Shown: positions 1-9,044, counted from the first letter of the stretch. The stretch is 64,000 nt of DNA from Scatomonas sp963928055 (GCA_963928055.1 CAWVDN010000001.1:620001-684000), one strand, 5' to 3'. Translations and numbers: made by a program. Notes: generated from the letters alone by a model not told the origin.

Positions 1-86
1 TCCGTGATAATGGCGCGTTCTTCCAGTTCCCAGATCTCATTGAAGAGATACACCAGCACGCCGTTGATGGTTTCCCGTGCGCTCAA
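1..86 (-). CDS. MarR-family regulator, N-terminus only (FabT-like)
   Basis: Only the first 28-29 codons are inside the window; the rest lies beyond the left edge. A TTG start at 86-84, preceded by a purine-rich GGGAGAAAGAG site, opens a frame beginning (M)SARETINGVLVYLFNEIW and continuing through ELEERAIIT. This resembles the first helix of MarR-type regulators found beside clostridial fatty acid operons. It lies 66 bp after accDA on the same strand, so it is probably the last gene of the operon. The inferred role is an acyl-ACP-responsive repressor of the operator upstream of fabH. The family assignment is from a short fragment and position, so it is tentative. Confidence 0.55.
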   Translation of the reverse strand, partial: MSARETINGVLVYLFNEIWELEERAIIT

Positions 87-120
87 TCTCTTTCTCCCGC
101 TTTCCGCTTTTCCCGCCGTC

Positions 121-142
121 CCCTCCGGTCCTTTCCGGAGGG
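121..142. other. Inverted repeat between accDA and the MarR gene
   Basis: A perfect 8-bp inverted repeat, CCCTCCGG/CCGGAGGG, with a 6-nt loop sits just after the accDA stop. No T-run follows on the minus strand, so it looks more like an intercistronic hairpin (mRNA processing or stabilising) than an intrinsic terminator. Confidence 0.45.
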
Positions 143-152
143 AACGGATTTC

Positions 153-1871
153 CTACATCTTTCTGAATCTCTGATACCGCTGTTCGGCCAGCTGCCGGCC
201 GGACATGGTGTTGTATTTCTGCAAAAATCCGTCGATCTTCACCCGCAGGGCGCAGAGCACCGGACGCATGTTTTCCAGGGACAGGCCTTCCGGCTCCCGG
301 ATCACCTCTTCCACAATGCCCAGTTCCTTCAGGTCCCGGGAGGTCATCTTCATGACCTCCGCCGCCTCGGGAGCCAGCTTGCTGTCCTTCCAGAGGATGG
401 AGGCGAAGCCCTCCGGGGAAAGGATGGAATAGGTGGCGTTCTCCATCATCCACACTTCGTTGGCCACAGCCATGGCCAGAGCGCCGCCGCTGCCTCCCTC
501 GCCGATCATGACGGTCAGCACCGGAGTTTCCAGCGCCGCCATCTCGTACAGGTTCCGGGCAATGGCCTCTCCCTGTCCCCGCTCCTCGGCTTCCATGCCG
601 CAGAAGGCCCCCGGGGTGTCCACAAAGCAGATCACCGGCCGGTGGAATTTTTCCGCCTCTTTCATGAGCCGCAGGGCCTTCCGGTAGCCGTCCGGAGAGG
701 GCATGCCGAAGTTCCGCATCATGTTTTCCCTGGTGTTTTTGCCTTTTTCCTGGGCAATGACCGTCACCGGAGTCCCGTGGAACCGGGCAATGCCCCCTAC
801 AATGGCCTTGTCGTCCTTAAAGTAACGGTCTCCGTGGAATTCTATAAAATCCGTAAACAGACCCCGGATATAGTCGCTGCCCACCGGCCGGTCTTTCCTG
901 CGGGAAAGCTGCACCCGGTCCCAGGCAGTCAGGGGCTTTTCGGGATTTTTGTGATGGATCCGCATGTCCCCGGTATCCACCTGGGTATTCATCTCAAAGG
1001 CCACCTTGCCGGAGTCCTCGTGAAGCTTCAGGATCTGGGAGAGGACTTCTTTCATCTCTTCCCGCTCCACGATCCGGTCCACAAAGCCGTGCTCCAGCAG
1101 GAATTCGGACCGCTGGAAGCCTTTGGGCAGCTTCTGGCCTATGGTCTGCTCAATGACTCTGGGGCCGGCAAAGCCTACCAGGGCTCCCGGCTCCGCCAGG
1201 ATAATGTCCCCCAGCATGGCAAAGCTGGCGGTGACGCCTCCCGTGGTGGGATCCGTCAGCACCGTGATGTATAAAAGGCCCGCGTCGCTGTGGCGCTTCA
1301 GGGCCGCGGAGGTTTTTGCCATCTGCATCAGAGACACGATGCCCTCCTGCATCCGGGCTCCGCCGGAACAGGTGAAGATGATCACCGGCAGTTTTTCCTC
1401 TGTGGCCCGCTCCACGGTCCGGGTGATCTTCTCTCCTACCACTTCGCCCATGCTGGCCATGAGGAAACGGCCGTCGCAGATGGCTACTGCCGCCGGGCTG
1501 CCCTGAATGGTCAGCCGTCCGGTGGTCACCGCCTCGTCCAGACGGGTCTTCTCCTTCAGGGCCGCCAGCTTCTCGGGATACCCCTTGAAGTTCAGGGGAT
1601 TGCTCTCCTGGATGCCGGCGAACCACTCCTCAAAGCTGCCCGGATCCCCGATCATTTCCACCCGCCGGTAGGCGTGTACCCGGAAATAGTTGTGGCACTT
1701 GGGGCAGATATAATAGTTGTTCCGCACATCCTCTGTCAGAATGGCCGACTTGCAGGCGTTGCATTTTTTCATGAGACCTTCCGGCACCTCCGGATGCGCC
1801 CCTCCCCGGCTGGTCCGGGCAGGCGCCGTTTCCGGCCGTCTGGTCTTTTTAAACAATTCTTTCCATTCCAT
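153..1871 (-). CDS. accDA: Acetyl-CoA carboxylase carboxyltransferase, fused beta-alpha subunits
   Basis: A single 572-residue protein carries both carboxyltransferase subunits, which transfer CO2 from carboxybiotin on AccB to acetyl-CoA to give malonyl-CoA. Residues 1-300 are AccD-like, with a zinc ribbon of two Cys-X2-Cys pairs (C37/C40 and C56/C59) and the crotonase-fold SGGARMQEG segment. Residues from about 310 are AccA-like, with FHGDRYFKDD, a DTPGAF segment and GEGGSGGALAMA. E. coli makes these as two proteins of about 304 and 319 residues; the AccA half here is short at its N-terminus. It ends the recognisable fab/acc operon, 18 bp after accC. There is no stop or frameshift at the junction, so the fusion is genuine. 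Confidence 0.93.
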   Translation of the reverse strand: MEWKELFKKTRRPETAPARTSRGGAHPEVPEGLMKKCNACKSAILTEDVRNNYYICPKCHNYFRVHAYRRVEMIGDPGSFEEWFAGIQESNPLNFKGYPEKLAALKEKTRLDEAVTTGRLTIQGSPAAVAICDGRFLMASMGEVVGEKITRTVERATEEKLPVIIFTCSGGARMQEGIVSLMQMAKTSAALKRHSDAGLLYITVLTDPTTGGVTASFAMLGDIILAEPGALVGFAGPRVIEQTIGQKLPKGFQRSEFLLEHGFVDRIVEREEMKEVLSQILKLHEDSGKVAFEMNTQVDTGDMRIHHKNPEKPLTAWDRVQLSRRKDRPVGSDYIRGLFTDFIEFHGDRYFKDDKAIVGGIARFHGTPVTVIAQEKGKNTRENMMRNFGMPSPDGYRKALRLMKEAEKFHRPVICFVDTPGAFCGMEAEERGQGEAIARNLYEMAALETPVLTVMIGEGGSGGALAMAVANEVWMMENATYSILSPEGFASILWKDSKLAPEAAEVMKMTSRDLKELGIVEEVIREPEGLSLENMRPVLCALRVKIDGFLQKYNTMSGRQLAEQRYQRFRKM

Positions 1872-1889
1872 AGCCTGTTATTCCCGCTT

Positions 1890-3230
1890 TCAGATATGGT
1901 GGGTGTTCAGATATTCAATATCCGTCCGTCCCGCCTGATAATCCGGCTCGTTCAGGATCCGGTAAAGATAATCCACGTTGGTGTCGATGCCCTCCACGAT
2001 CACTTCCCCCAGGGCGCTGATCATCTTGGCAATGGCCTCCCTCCGGTCTTTGCCGTGGACGATGAGCTTGGCGATCATGGAATCGTAGTAGGGGGGAATG
2101 GTGTAGCCGCTGTACACGGCGGTATCCATCCGCACCCCGCAGCCTCCCGGCAGATACAGACTATCGATCCGTCCCGGGGAGGGCCGGAAGTTTTTGTCCG
2201 GGTTCTCCGCGTTGATCCGGCACTCGATAGCGTGGCCGGAGATCCTGATATCCTTCTGGGACACAGACAGGGCTTCCCCGGAGGCAATGCGGATCTGTTC
2301 CTTAATAAGATCCAGCCCCGTTACCCACTCGGTTACCGGATGCTCCACCTGGATCCTTGTGTTCATTTCCATAAAGTAGAACTGCTCATTTTTCTCCAGC
2401 AGGAACTCGATGGTGCCGGCGTTGACGTAATGGGCCGCTTTGGCGGCTTTCACCGCCGCCTCCCCCATCTTTTTCCGCAGTTTGTCGGAGATGGCCCGGC
2501 AGGGGGCCTCCTCGATGACCTTCTGGTGGTTTCTCTGGATGGAGCAGTCCCGCTCTCCCAGATGGATCACGTTGCCCTTGCTGTCCGCCAGGATCTGGAA
2601 CTCAATGTGCCGTGGATGCTCCACGAAATGCTCGATGTACATGGTGTCGTCCCCGAAGGCTTTCTTGGCCTCGGTCTGGGCGGTCTGAAAGGCGTTGTCA
2701 AACTCCTCCTCCGTAAAGGCGGCGCGCATGCCCTTGCCTCCCCCTCCCAGGGCGGCCTTGATCATCACCGGGTACCCGATGCGCCTGGCTTCTTTTTTAC
2801 CGTTCCGCACATCGTAGATGGGTTCCGTGGTGCCGGGGATCACCGGCACCCCTGCCGCCATCATGGTATTTCTGGCCTCGGACTTATTGCCCAGCTTGTC
2901 GATGGTGGCAGCGTCCGGGCCGATAAAGGTAATGTTGCAGTCTTCGCAGAGTTTTACGAACTTGCTGTTCTCCGACAGAAAGCCGAAGCCCGGATGGATG
3001 GCGTCCGCCCCGGATACGATGGTGGCGCTGATAATCTGCTGCATATTTAAATAACTCTGGGAAGAAGGCGCCGGTCCGATGCAGATGGCCTCATCCGCCA
3101 GCTGCGTGTGCAGGGCGTCCCGGTCCGCCTCGGAATACACGGCCACAGTCTCAATGCCCATTTCCCGACAGGCCCGGATGATCCGCACGGCGATCTCTCC
3201 CCGGTTGGCGATCAAAATTTTCTTTATCAT
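1890..3230 (-). CDS. accC: Biotin carboxylase of acetyl-CoA carboxylase
   Basis: ATP-dependent carboxylation of the biotin on AccB, the first half-reaction of malonyl-CoA synthesis in the cytoplasm. The 446-residue length is normal. The N-terminus is the usual ILIANRGEIAVRIIRAC. An ATP-grasp glycine loop (GGGGKGMR) lies near residue 165, EMNTRIQVEHPVTE near 290 carries metal and bicarbonate-site residues, and the C-terminal domain contains YYDSMIAKLIVHG. The gene lies 11 bp after fabZ and 18 bp before accDA, so it is co-transcribed with both. No pyruvate carboxylase-type extension is present, so it serves AccB. Confidence 0.97.
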   Translation of the reverse strand: MIKKILIANRGEIAVRIIRACREMGIETVAVYSEADRDALHTQLADEAICIGPAPSSQSYLNMQQIISATIVSGADAIHPGFGFLSENSKFVKLCEDCNITFIGPDAATIDKLGNKSEARNTMMAAGVPVIPGTTEPIYDVRNGKKEARRIGYPVMIKAALGGGGKGMRAAFTEEEFDNAFQTAQTEAKKAFGDDTMYIEHFVEHPRHIEFQILADSKGNVIHLGERDCSIQRNHQKVIEEAPCRAISDKLRKKMGEAAVKAAKAAHYVNAGTIEFLLEKNEQFYFMEMNTRIQVEHPVTEWVTGLDLIKEQIRIASGEALSVSQKDIRISGHAIECRINAENPDKNFRPSPGRIDSLYLPGGCGVRMDTAVYSGYTIPPYYDSMIAKLIVHGKDRREAIAKMISALGEVIVEGIDTNVDYLYRILNEPDYQAGRTDIEYLNTHHI

Positions 3231-3241
3231 ACTCTCCTCTT

Positions 3242-3670
3242 TTATCCGATCATGAAGGTAAGCTCTGCTTTTGCCACGACCCGTCCGTCTACGGTGGCGG
3301 TGGCTTCGCCCACGCCTACGGGGCCCTTGCGCTTAATGATCTTTGTCTCCAGTCTCAGCTTGTCGCCGGGACGGACTTTATTTTTGAAACGGCACTTGTC
3401 GATGCCGCCGAAAAAGGCGATCTTGCCCTTGTTCTCCTCCAGGGAGAGGATGGCTACCGCTCCCACCTGGGCCAGGGCCTCGATGATGAGCACGCCGGGC
3501 ATTACCGGCTCCTCGGGAAAGTGGCCGGCGAAAAAGTCTTCCCGGTAGGTAACGCACTTATAGCCTACGGCGTATTCTCCCGGCTCGTAATCTTCAATGG
3601 CATCCACCAGCAGAAACGGATGCCGGTGGGGAATGATCTGTTTGATCTCTTCAATTCCAAGACTGTTCAT
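3242..3670 (-). CDS. fabZ: 3-hydroxyacyl-ACP dehydratase FabZ
   Basis: Dehydrates 3-hydroxyacyl-ACP to trans-2-enoyl-ACP in each round of elongation. The protein is 142 residues, a normal hot-dog-fold length. The catalytic His is in PHRHPFLLVD near residue 17, and the partner Glu is in GHFPEEPVMPGVLIIEALAQ near residue 65. No FabA-type gene is present. It sits between accB and accC with gaps of 11 bp on each side, a common order in clostridial operons. No anomalies were seen. Confidence 0.96.
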   Translation of the reverse strand: MNSLGIEEIKQIIPHRHPFLLVDAIEDYEPGEYAVGYKCVTYREDFFAGHFPEEPVMPGVLIIEALAQVGAVAILSLEENKGKIAFFGGIDKCRFKNKVRPGDKLRLETKIIKRKGPVGVGEATATVDGRVVAKAELTFMIG

Positions 3671-3681
3671 CTGTATCCTCC

Positions 3682-4140
3682 TTAAGGCACGATCCGGAAC
3701 AGAGGCTGTCCGTACTCTACGGCCTGGCCGTTTTCCACAAGGATCTCCGCCACGGTTCCGCTGTAATCGCTCTCGATCTCATTCATCAGCTTCATGGCCT
3801 CCACAATGGCTACGATCTGGCCCTTCTGCACCGTGGATCCCACAGTTACGTAGGGCTCCGCCTCCTCTGAGGGGGCGGCGTAGAACACGCCTACCAGGGG
3901 AGAAGTGATGATCAGCCCTTCCTTCTCCTCTGCCGCCGGAGCCGTTTCCGCCGCCGGGGCGGGAGCCGGGTTCTGAACCGGAGCTGGAGCCGCTGTCATC
4001 ACCACGGGAGCGGCGCTGACCGCCGGAGCGTTCTGTTTGCCCTGGAGGAACAGCTTCACGCCTCCTTCCTCGTAGGAAAATTCCTGCAGTCCGGATTTGG
4101 CAAATACCTCTATGATCTTACTGATTTCTTCAACGTTCAT
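3682..4140 (-). CDS. accB: Biotin carboxyl carrier protein AccB
   Basis: Carries the biotin that shuttles CO2 between AccC and the carboxyltransferase. The frame is open upstream to 4278, but the ATG at 4140 is chosen because a strong GGAGGTG site lies just before it and the protein then starts MNVEEISKIIEVF, as is typical of the family. The 152 residues comprise an N-terminal segment, an Ala/Pro-rich linker at about 38-72 and a biotinyl domain whose EAMKLMNEIESD motif places the biotinylated lysine at K117. It lies 17 bp after fabF and 11 bp before fabZ. Confidence 0.96.
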   Translation of the reverse strand: MNVEEISKIIEVFAKSGLQEFSYEEGGVKLFLQGKQNAPAVSAAPVVMTAAPAPVQNPAPAPAAETAPAAEEKEGLIITSPLVGVFYAAPSEEAEPYVTVGSTVQKGQIVAIVEAMKLMNEIESDYSGTVAEILVENGQAVEYGQPLFRIVP

Positions 4141-4157
4141 GTTTTCAGGCACCTCCG

Positions 4158-5396
4158 TCAGCCTTCCCATTTTTTCAGCAGCAGGGTGGCGTTGTGTCCG
4201 CCGAATCCCAGAGAGTTGGTCATGGCATAGCGGATCTCCTGCTGTACCGGCGCTCCGATACAGTAGTTCAGGTCGCACTCGCCCTCGGTCTCTTTGCTGC
4301 CCACGGTCTGGTGGATGAAGCCCTCCATCAGGCTCTTAACACAGACCACGCACTCCACGCCGCCGGCTGCTCCCAGCAGATGGCCGATCATGGATTTGGT
4401 GGAATTGATCTTTACATTGTATGCCGCCTCCCCGAAGGCCAGCTTAATGGCCCGGGTCTCCGACAGGTCGTTTAAGGGAGTGCTGGTTCCGTGGGCGTTG
4501 ATATAGTCCACATCCTCCGGCTGCACCCCGGCTTCCTCCATGGCCAGGCTCATGGCTTTGGCCGCGCCGGAACCGTCCTCAATGGGAGCGGTCACGTGGT
4601 GAGCATCGCCGGTGGCGCCGTAGCCCACCATCTCCGCCAGGATCTTAGCTCCTCTGGCTTTGGCGTGCTCCAGCTCCTCCAGGATCACGATACCGGCTCC
4701 CTCTCCCAGCACGAAGCCGCTCCGGTCCTTGTCAAAGGGGATGGAAGCCCGCTCCGGATCGCTGCAGGTGGTCAGGGCGGTCAGGTTGGTAAACCCGGAC
4801 ACCCCGATGGGGGTAATGGCATTCTCCGTACCTCCGGCGATCATGACCTCCGCGTCCCCGTACTGGATGGCCCGGAAGGCGTCGCCGATGCTGTGGGTTC
4901 CGGAAGCGCAGGCGGTGACCACGTCGGTGCACTTGCCTCTGGCTCCCAGCTGGATGGATACGTTGCCCGCCGCCATGTTGGAGATCATCATGGGCACCAG
5001 CATCAGGTTTACCTTGGCCGGTCCCTTCTCCAGCAGCTTCTGGTGCTCCCGCTCAATAGCCTGAAGGCTTCCCACGCCGGAGCCGATAATAACGCCTACC
5101 CGATAGGGATCCTCCTGGCTCATGTCCAGGCCTGCCATAGCGAAGGCTTCTTTGGCAGCCGCCACAGCGTACTGGGAGAAGTTTTCCATTCTCTTGGCTG
5201 CTTTAAAATCCATATAGTCCGCGGCTTTAAAGTCCTTGACCTCCGCCGCGATCTTAACCTTGTAATCGGTGGTATCAAATTTGGTGATGGGGCCGATGCC
5301 CACTTTTCCTTCCCGGATGCCTGCCCAGAAGTCGTCCACGTTATTGCCCAGGGGCGTTACGGCTCCCAGACCGGTGATTACTACTCTTCTCTTCAT
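4158..5396 (-). CDS. fabF: Beta-ketoacyl-ACP synthase II
   Basis: Condenses malonyl-ACP with growing acyl-ACP. The 412 residues match the usual FabF length. The Cys-His-His active site is visible: C163 in TACASGTHSIGDA, a histidine in NAHGTSTPLND near 303 and another in KSMIGHLLGAAGG near 340. AAGGAGAG precedes the ATG at 5396. It is the only elongation synthase in the cluster, so it probably serves all chain lengths after FabH initiation. The genes on either side, fabG and accB, lie within 20 bp. Confidence 0.97.
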   Translation of the reverse strand: MKRRVVITGLGAVTPLGNNVDDFWAGIREGKVGIGPITKFDTTDYKVKIAAEVKDFKAADYMDFKAAKRMENFSQYAVAAAKEAFAMAGLDMSQEDPYRVGVIIGSGVGSLQAIEREHQKLLEKGPAKVNLMLVPMMISNMAAGNVSIQLGARGKCTDVVTACASGTHSIGDAFRAIQYGDAEVMIAGGTENAITPIGVSGFTNLTALTTCSDPERASIPFDKDRSGFVLGEGAGIVILEELEHAKARGAKILAEMVGYGATGDAHHVTAPIEDGSGAAKAMSLAMEEAGVQPEDVDYINAHGTSTPLNDLSETRAIKLAFGEAAYNVKINSTKSMIGHLLGAAGGVECVVCVKSLMEGFIHQTVGSKETEGECDLNYCIGAPVQQEIRYAMTNSLGFGGHNATLLLKKWEG

Positions 5397-5409
5397 TTTC
5401 TTCTCTCCT

Positions 5410-6150
5410 TTACATGGCCATGCCGCCGTCTACGCACAGCACCTGCCCGGTTATATAGGCTGCCTCCTCAGAGGCCAGGAAGGCTGCGGCCTGGGCCACA
5501 TCTTCCGGTTTTCCGAATTTCTGCAGTGGGATCTCCTTTAAGGTGGCCGCCTTGGTCTCCTCCGGCAGCACCGCTGTCATCTCCGTCTCGATAAATCCGG
5601 GGGCAATGGCGTTGACCGTAATGCCCCGGGAGGCCAGTTCCTTGGCCGCGGATTTGGTAAGGCCGATGATCCCCGCTTTGGAAGCGCTGTAGTTTACCTG
5701 GCCCCCGTTGCCTCTGAGGCCTACCACGGAGGACAGATTGATGATCCGGCCGCTTCTCTGCTTCAGCATCTGTCTGGCGGCGAAGCGGATAGTGTGGAAG
5801 GCGCCCTTCAGGTTGGTGTCCACCACCGCGTCGAAGTCCTCCTCCTTCATCTGCATCAGCAGGCCGTCTCTGGTGACGCCCGCGTTGTTTACCAGAATGT
5901 CGATGCGCTTATATTCTTTGATGATGTCCTTCATAAAGGCTTCGCAGGCTCCGTAGTCGGACACGTCGCACTGCATGGCGCAGGCTTCTCCTCCTGCCGC
6001 CTCGATTTCCTGCTTGACTGCCTCCGCCTTCTCCGCGGAGCCGTTGTAGTTCACCACCACAAAATTTCCTCTTCTGCCCAGCTCCAGGGCAATGGCTCTC
6101 CCGATCCCCCGGGACGCCCCTGTCACTACGGCAACTTTTTTCTCTGCCAT
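5410..6150 (-). CDS. fabG: 3-oxoacyl-ACP reductase
   Basis: NADPH-dependent reduction of 3-oxoacyl-ACP. The 246-residue short-chain dehydrogenase has the TGASRGIG cofactor loop at 10-17, NNAG at 88-91 and the catalytic Ser-Tyr-Lys set (S140/S141, Y154 and K158 in VNYSASKAG). The C-terminus ends in CVDGGMAM, typical of FabG. A strong AGGAGGAG site precedes the start. Its place between fabD and fabF separates it from the many other SDR enzymes of similar sequence. Confidence 0.95.
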   Translation of the reverse strand: MAEKKVAVVTGASRGIGRAIALELGRRGNFVVVNYNGSAEKAEAVKQEIEAAGGEACAMQCDVSDYGACEAFMKDIIKEYKRIDILVNNAGVTRDGLLMQMKEEDFDAVVDTNLKGAFHTIRFAARQMLKQRSGRIINLSSVVGLRGNGGQVNYSASKAGIIGLTKSAAKELASRGITVNAIAPGFIETEMTAVLPEETKAATLKEIPLQKFGKPEDVAQAAAFLASEEAAYITGQVLCVDGGMAM

Positions 6151-6163
6151 CTTGCTCCTCCTG

Positions 6164-7084
6164 TCAGGCTAAGGCCGAAGCCACTTTTTCGATATCTCCG
6201 CAGGTGCCTACCTGATAAACCACGGCGCTGCGGTCGATCTTCCGCAGGAAGCCCGTCAGGGTCTTGCCCGGTCCGATCTCCACAAAGGTATCCACTCCGT
6301 TTGCCAGCATATACTCCATGCTCTGCTGCCAGCGCACAGAAGATGATACCTGCTGCTTCAGCAGCTCTTTGGTAAGCCGGATGTCCGTCACCGGCTCCGC
6401 CGTCACGTTGGTAACGTAGGGGATCTGCAGAGGGGTAAATTCCACCTGGTTCAGAGTCTCCAGAAGTTTTTCTCCGGCAGGCTCCAGCATGGGGGAATGG
6501 AAAGGTCCGCTGACATTTAAGGGCAGCACTCTTCTGGCGCCCTTTTCCTTCAGCACCTGGGAAGCCTTTTCCACCGCCGCCTTCCGGCCGGTGATCACGA
6601 TCTGTCCCGGACAGTTGTAGTTGGCGATCCAGGCTCCCTCGATGCCCTGCAGGCCCTCTTCAATGGCTGCGGCTTCCATGCCCAGCACAGCCGCCATGCC
6701 GCCCTCCCCTGCGGGAACCGTATCCTGCATCAGGATGCCTCTCTCCCGGACGGTGCGGATGGCATCGGCAGCGCTCATGCCGCCTGCCGCATGAATGGCG
6801 CAGTACTCGCCCAGGCTCAGTCCCGCGGTAATGTCCGGCTTCACGCCGGCCTCCTCCAGGACTTTTTCCATGGCCAGACAGGTGGTTACCAGAGCTGCCT
6901 GGGTGTACTCCGTCAGATCCAGCTTATCATTTTCCTCAAAGCAGAGGGCTTTCATATCCAGCTTCAGAAGGTCGGAGGCCATATCGTAGATCTCCGCCGC
7001 TTTGGGGTATGCTTCATAAAAATCCTTTCCCATGCCGGCGGCCTGTGCCCCCTGGCCCGGGAAGATAAATGCGGTCTTACTCAT
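6164..7084 (-). CDS. fabD: Malonyl-CoA:ACP transacylase
   Basis: Moves malonyl from CoA to acyl carrier protein. The 306 residues include the N-terminal FIFPGQGAQAAGMGK, the nucleophile elbow GLSLGEY with S90, and the catalytic His in GPFHSPML near 199. The start overlaps the end of fabK by 8 bp, which suggests translational coupling. It is 13 bp upstream of fabG. The acyl carrier protein it loads is not encoded in this window. Confidence 0.96.
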   Translation of the reverse strand: MSKTAFIFPGQGAQAAGMGKDFYEAYPKAAEIYDMASDLLKLDMKALCFEENDKLDLTEYTQAALVTTCLAMEKVLEEAGVKPDITAGLSLGEYCAIHAAGGMSAADAIRTVRERGILMQDTVPAGEGGMAAVLGMEAAAIEEGLQGIEGAWIANYNCPGQIVITGRKAAVEKASQVLKEKGARRVLPLNVSGPFHSPMLEPAGEKLLETLNQVEFTPLQIPYVTNVTAEPVTDIRLTKELLKQQVSSSVRWQQSMEYMLANGVDTFVEIGPGKTLTGFLRKIDRSAVVYQVGTCGDIEKVASALA

Positions 7085-8015
7085 AGATTCCGGTTCCTTT
7101 CATGAGTTTATCAGTTTCTGTTACCAGACGGTCGATGATCTCCTGGCAGGTGGGGATGTCCCGGATCATGCCGGCGATCTGTCCGGACATAAGACTTCCG
7201 GTCTTGGTGTCGCCCTCCTGCACCGCCCGGCGCAGGCCGCCTACGGTCAGGCCTTCCAGCTCCTCAAAGGAGGCTCCCTTCTTCTCCAGCTCCAGGTACT
7301 CCTTGGTCACTGCGTTCCGGAGAACCCGCACCGGATGGCCGGTGCTTCTGCCGGTGACTCTGGTATCGATATCTTTTGCTTTCACAATGTAGTCTTTGTA
7401 GTTCTGATGCACCACCGCCTCTTTAGAAGCCACGAACCGGGTGCCCAGCTGTACGCCTTTGGCTCCCAGCATAAAGGCTGCCGCGATGCCCCTGCCGTCA
7501 GCAATGCCGCCGGCTGCGATCACCGGGATCTTCACCGCGTCCACTACCTGAGGAACCAGTACCATGGTCGTGGTCTCGCCGATGTGTCCGCCGGACTCGG
7601 TTCCTTCCGCCACCACGGCGTCCACTCCGGCCCGCTCCATCATTTTGGCCAGAGCCACGGAAGCTACTACCGGGATCACGCAGATGCCTGCTTCCTTCCA
7701 GGAAGCCAGATACTTGCCGGGATTTCCCGCGCCGGTGGTAACCACCTTCACCCCTTCCTCGGCCACTACTTTCGCCACATCGTCCGCGTAGGGGCTCATG
7801 AGCATGATGTTCACGCCGAAGGGTTTATCTGTCAGTTCTTTGGCCTTGCGGATCTCCTCACGGACCCACTCCGCCGGAGCGTTGGCCGCTCCGATCAGTC
7901 CCAGACCGCCTGCCTCGGACACTGCCGCGGCCAGATGATGCTCCGCCACCCAGGCCATACCGCCCTGGATGATCGGATACTTGATTTCCAGCAACTTTGT
8001 CACTTCCGTCTGCAT
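7077..8015 (-). CDS. fabK: Enoyl-ACP reductase II (FMN-dependent)
   Basis: Reduces trans-2-enoyl-ACP, the last step of each elongation cycle. This is the flavoprotein FabK rather than FabI: 312 residues of nitronate monooxygenase/IMP dehydrogenase-like TIM barrel. It has KYPIIQGGMAWV near the N-terminus and a phosphate-binding segment, AAGGIADGRG, then GAKGVQLGTRF near 175-200. FabK is typical of clostridia and streptococci and makes the organism insensitive to FabI inhibitors such as triclosan (family knowledge). A weak GAGAGG site precedes the ATG. It lies 45 bp after fabH, the place where acpP is often found; no ORF for ACP fits there. Confidence 0.95.
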   Translation of the reverse strand: MQTEVTKLLEIKYPIIQGGMAWVAEHHLAAAVSEAGGLGLIGAANAPAEWVREEIRKAKELTDKPFGVNIMLMSPYADDVAKVVAEEGVKVVTTGAGNPGKYLASWKEAGICVIPVVASVALAKMMERAGVDAVVAEGTESGGHIGETTTMVLVPQVVDAVKIPVIAAGGIADGRGIAAAFMLGAKGVQLGTRFVASKEAVVHQNYKDYIVKAKDIDTRVTGRSTGHPVRVLRNAVTKEYLELEKKGASFEELEGLTVGGLRRAVQEGDTKTGSLMSGQIAGMIRDIPTCQEIIDRLVTETDKLMKGTGIYE

Positions 8016-8060
8016 TGTGATAACCTCTCTCTTTCTATATTAATTTTGTTGTTTCCTCTC

Positions 8061-9014
8061 TTACCACTCCAGATAAGCGGCTCCCCAGGTAAGGCCTCCG
8101 CCGAAGCCGACCATCACCAGCTTGTCGCCTTTTTTGAACCGTCCTGCCCGGTTCAGCTCATCCAGCAGGATGGGCACGCTGGCGGAAGAGGTATTTCCAT
8201 ATTCATGCATGTTCATGGGGAACTTCTCCAGGGGCAGCTTCATCTTCTTCACCGCCGCCTCCACGATCCGGGCGTTGGCCTGGTGGAGCACAAAGGTGTC
8301 GATGTCATTGGCTGTGATGGGAAGCTTTTCCATAAGCTCCCTGACTACCTCCGGGATCCGCTTCACGGCAAACATAAAGATTTCCTTGCCGTCCATGGTC
8401 ATATTATAGGCTTCCTCCGGCAGTCCCTGGGTGTAGGGAGTTGCCTTGGCCAGGGCCTCGCCCCGGGAGCCGTCGGAATGCAGCACGCACTCAAAAGGCG
8501 CCTCCGGATCCGCCTGAAGCACTGCTGCTCCCGCTCCGTCTCCGAAAAGGATGCAGGTACTCCGGTCCGTCCAGTTTACCAGATTGGAAAGGCTTTCCGC
8601 TCCGATGATCAGGATGGTCTTGTAGATCCCGCCGCGGATAAAGGCCTGGGCAGTACAGTAGGCGTACACGAAACCGCTGCAGGCAGCGTTCAGGTCATAG
8701 CACACCGCGTTTTTGGCCCCGATCATTTCCTGGACCTGGCAGGCCACACAGGGCACTACCGCGTTGGGGGAGGCGGTGGAAAGGATGATCATGTCGATCT
8801 CCTCCGGGGAAATGCCGCTCATCTCCAGGGCTTTCTTTGAAGCCTCCGCCGACATGGTGGCTGTGGATTCCTCTCCGGAAATAATGTGCCGTCTGGCGAT
8901 TCCCGTGCGCTCCTGGATCCAGGCATCGTTGGTCTCCACCATCTGGGCCAGGTCATCGTTGGTCAGTACTTTGCCGGGTACATAGGAGCCCGTGCCGCAT
9001 ATTCTTCCATTCAT
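8061..9014 (-). CDS. fabH: Beta-ketoacyl-ACP synthase III
   Basis: First gene of the operon. It starts fatty acid synthesis by condensing an acyl-CoA primer with malonyl-ACP. The 317 residues carry C112 in LNAACSGFVYAYC, a histidine in VLHQANARI near 240, and an asparagine in EYGNTSSASVP near 270, which together form the Cys-His-Asn triad. The ATG at 9014 follows GGAGAA and lies about 40 nt downstream of the predicted transcription start. Whether it prefers acetyl-CoA or branched primers cannot be read from the sequence. Confidence 0.96.
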   Translation of the reverse strand: MNGRICGTGSYVPGKVLTNDDLAQMVETNDAWIQERTGIARRHIISGEESTATMSAEASKKALEMSGISPEEIDMIILSTASPNAVVPCVACQVQEMIGAKNAVCYDLNAACSGFVYAYCTAQAFIRGGIYKTILIIGAESLSNLVNWTDRSTCILFGDGAGAAVLQADPEAPFECVLHSDGSRGEALAKATPYTQGLPEEAYNMTMDGKEIFMFAVKRIPEVVRELMEKLPITANDIDTFVLHQANARIVEAAVKKMKLPLEKFPMNMHEYGNTSSASVPILLDELNRAGRFKKGDKLVMVGFGGGLTWGAAYLEW

Positions 9015-9044
9015 ACTGATTCTCCATTTATTTTTAATCTAAAA

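Noticed and set aside
1290..3050. 586-residue plus-strand ORF
   Set aside because: It runs antisense through accDA and accC, has no motif, and reflects the third-position G+C bias. The same applies to 560-, 654- and 649-residue ORFs opposite ftsH and the ABC exporter genes.
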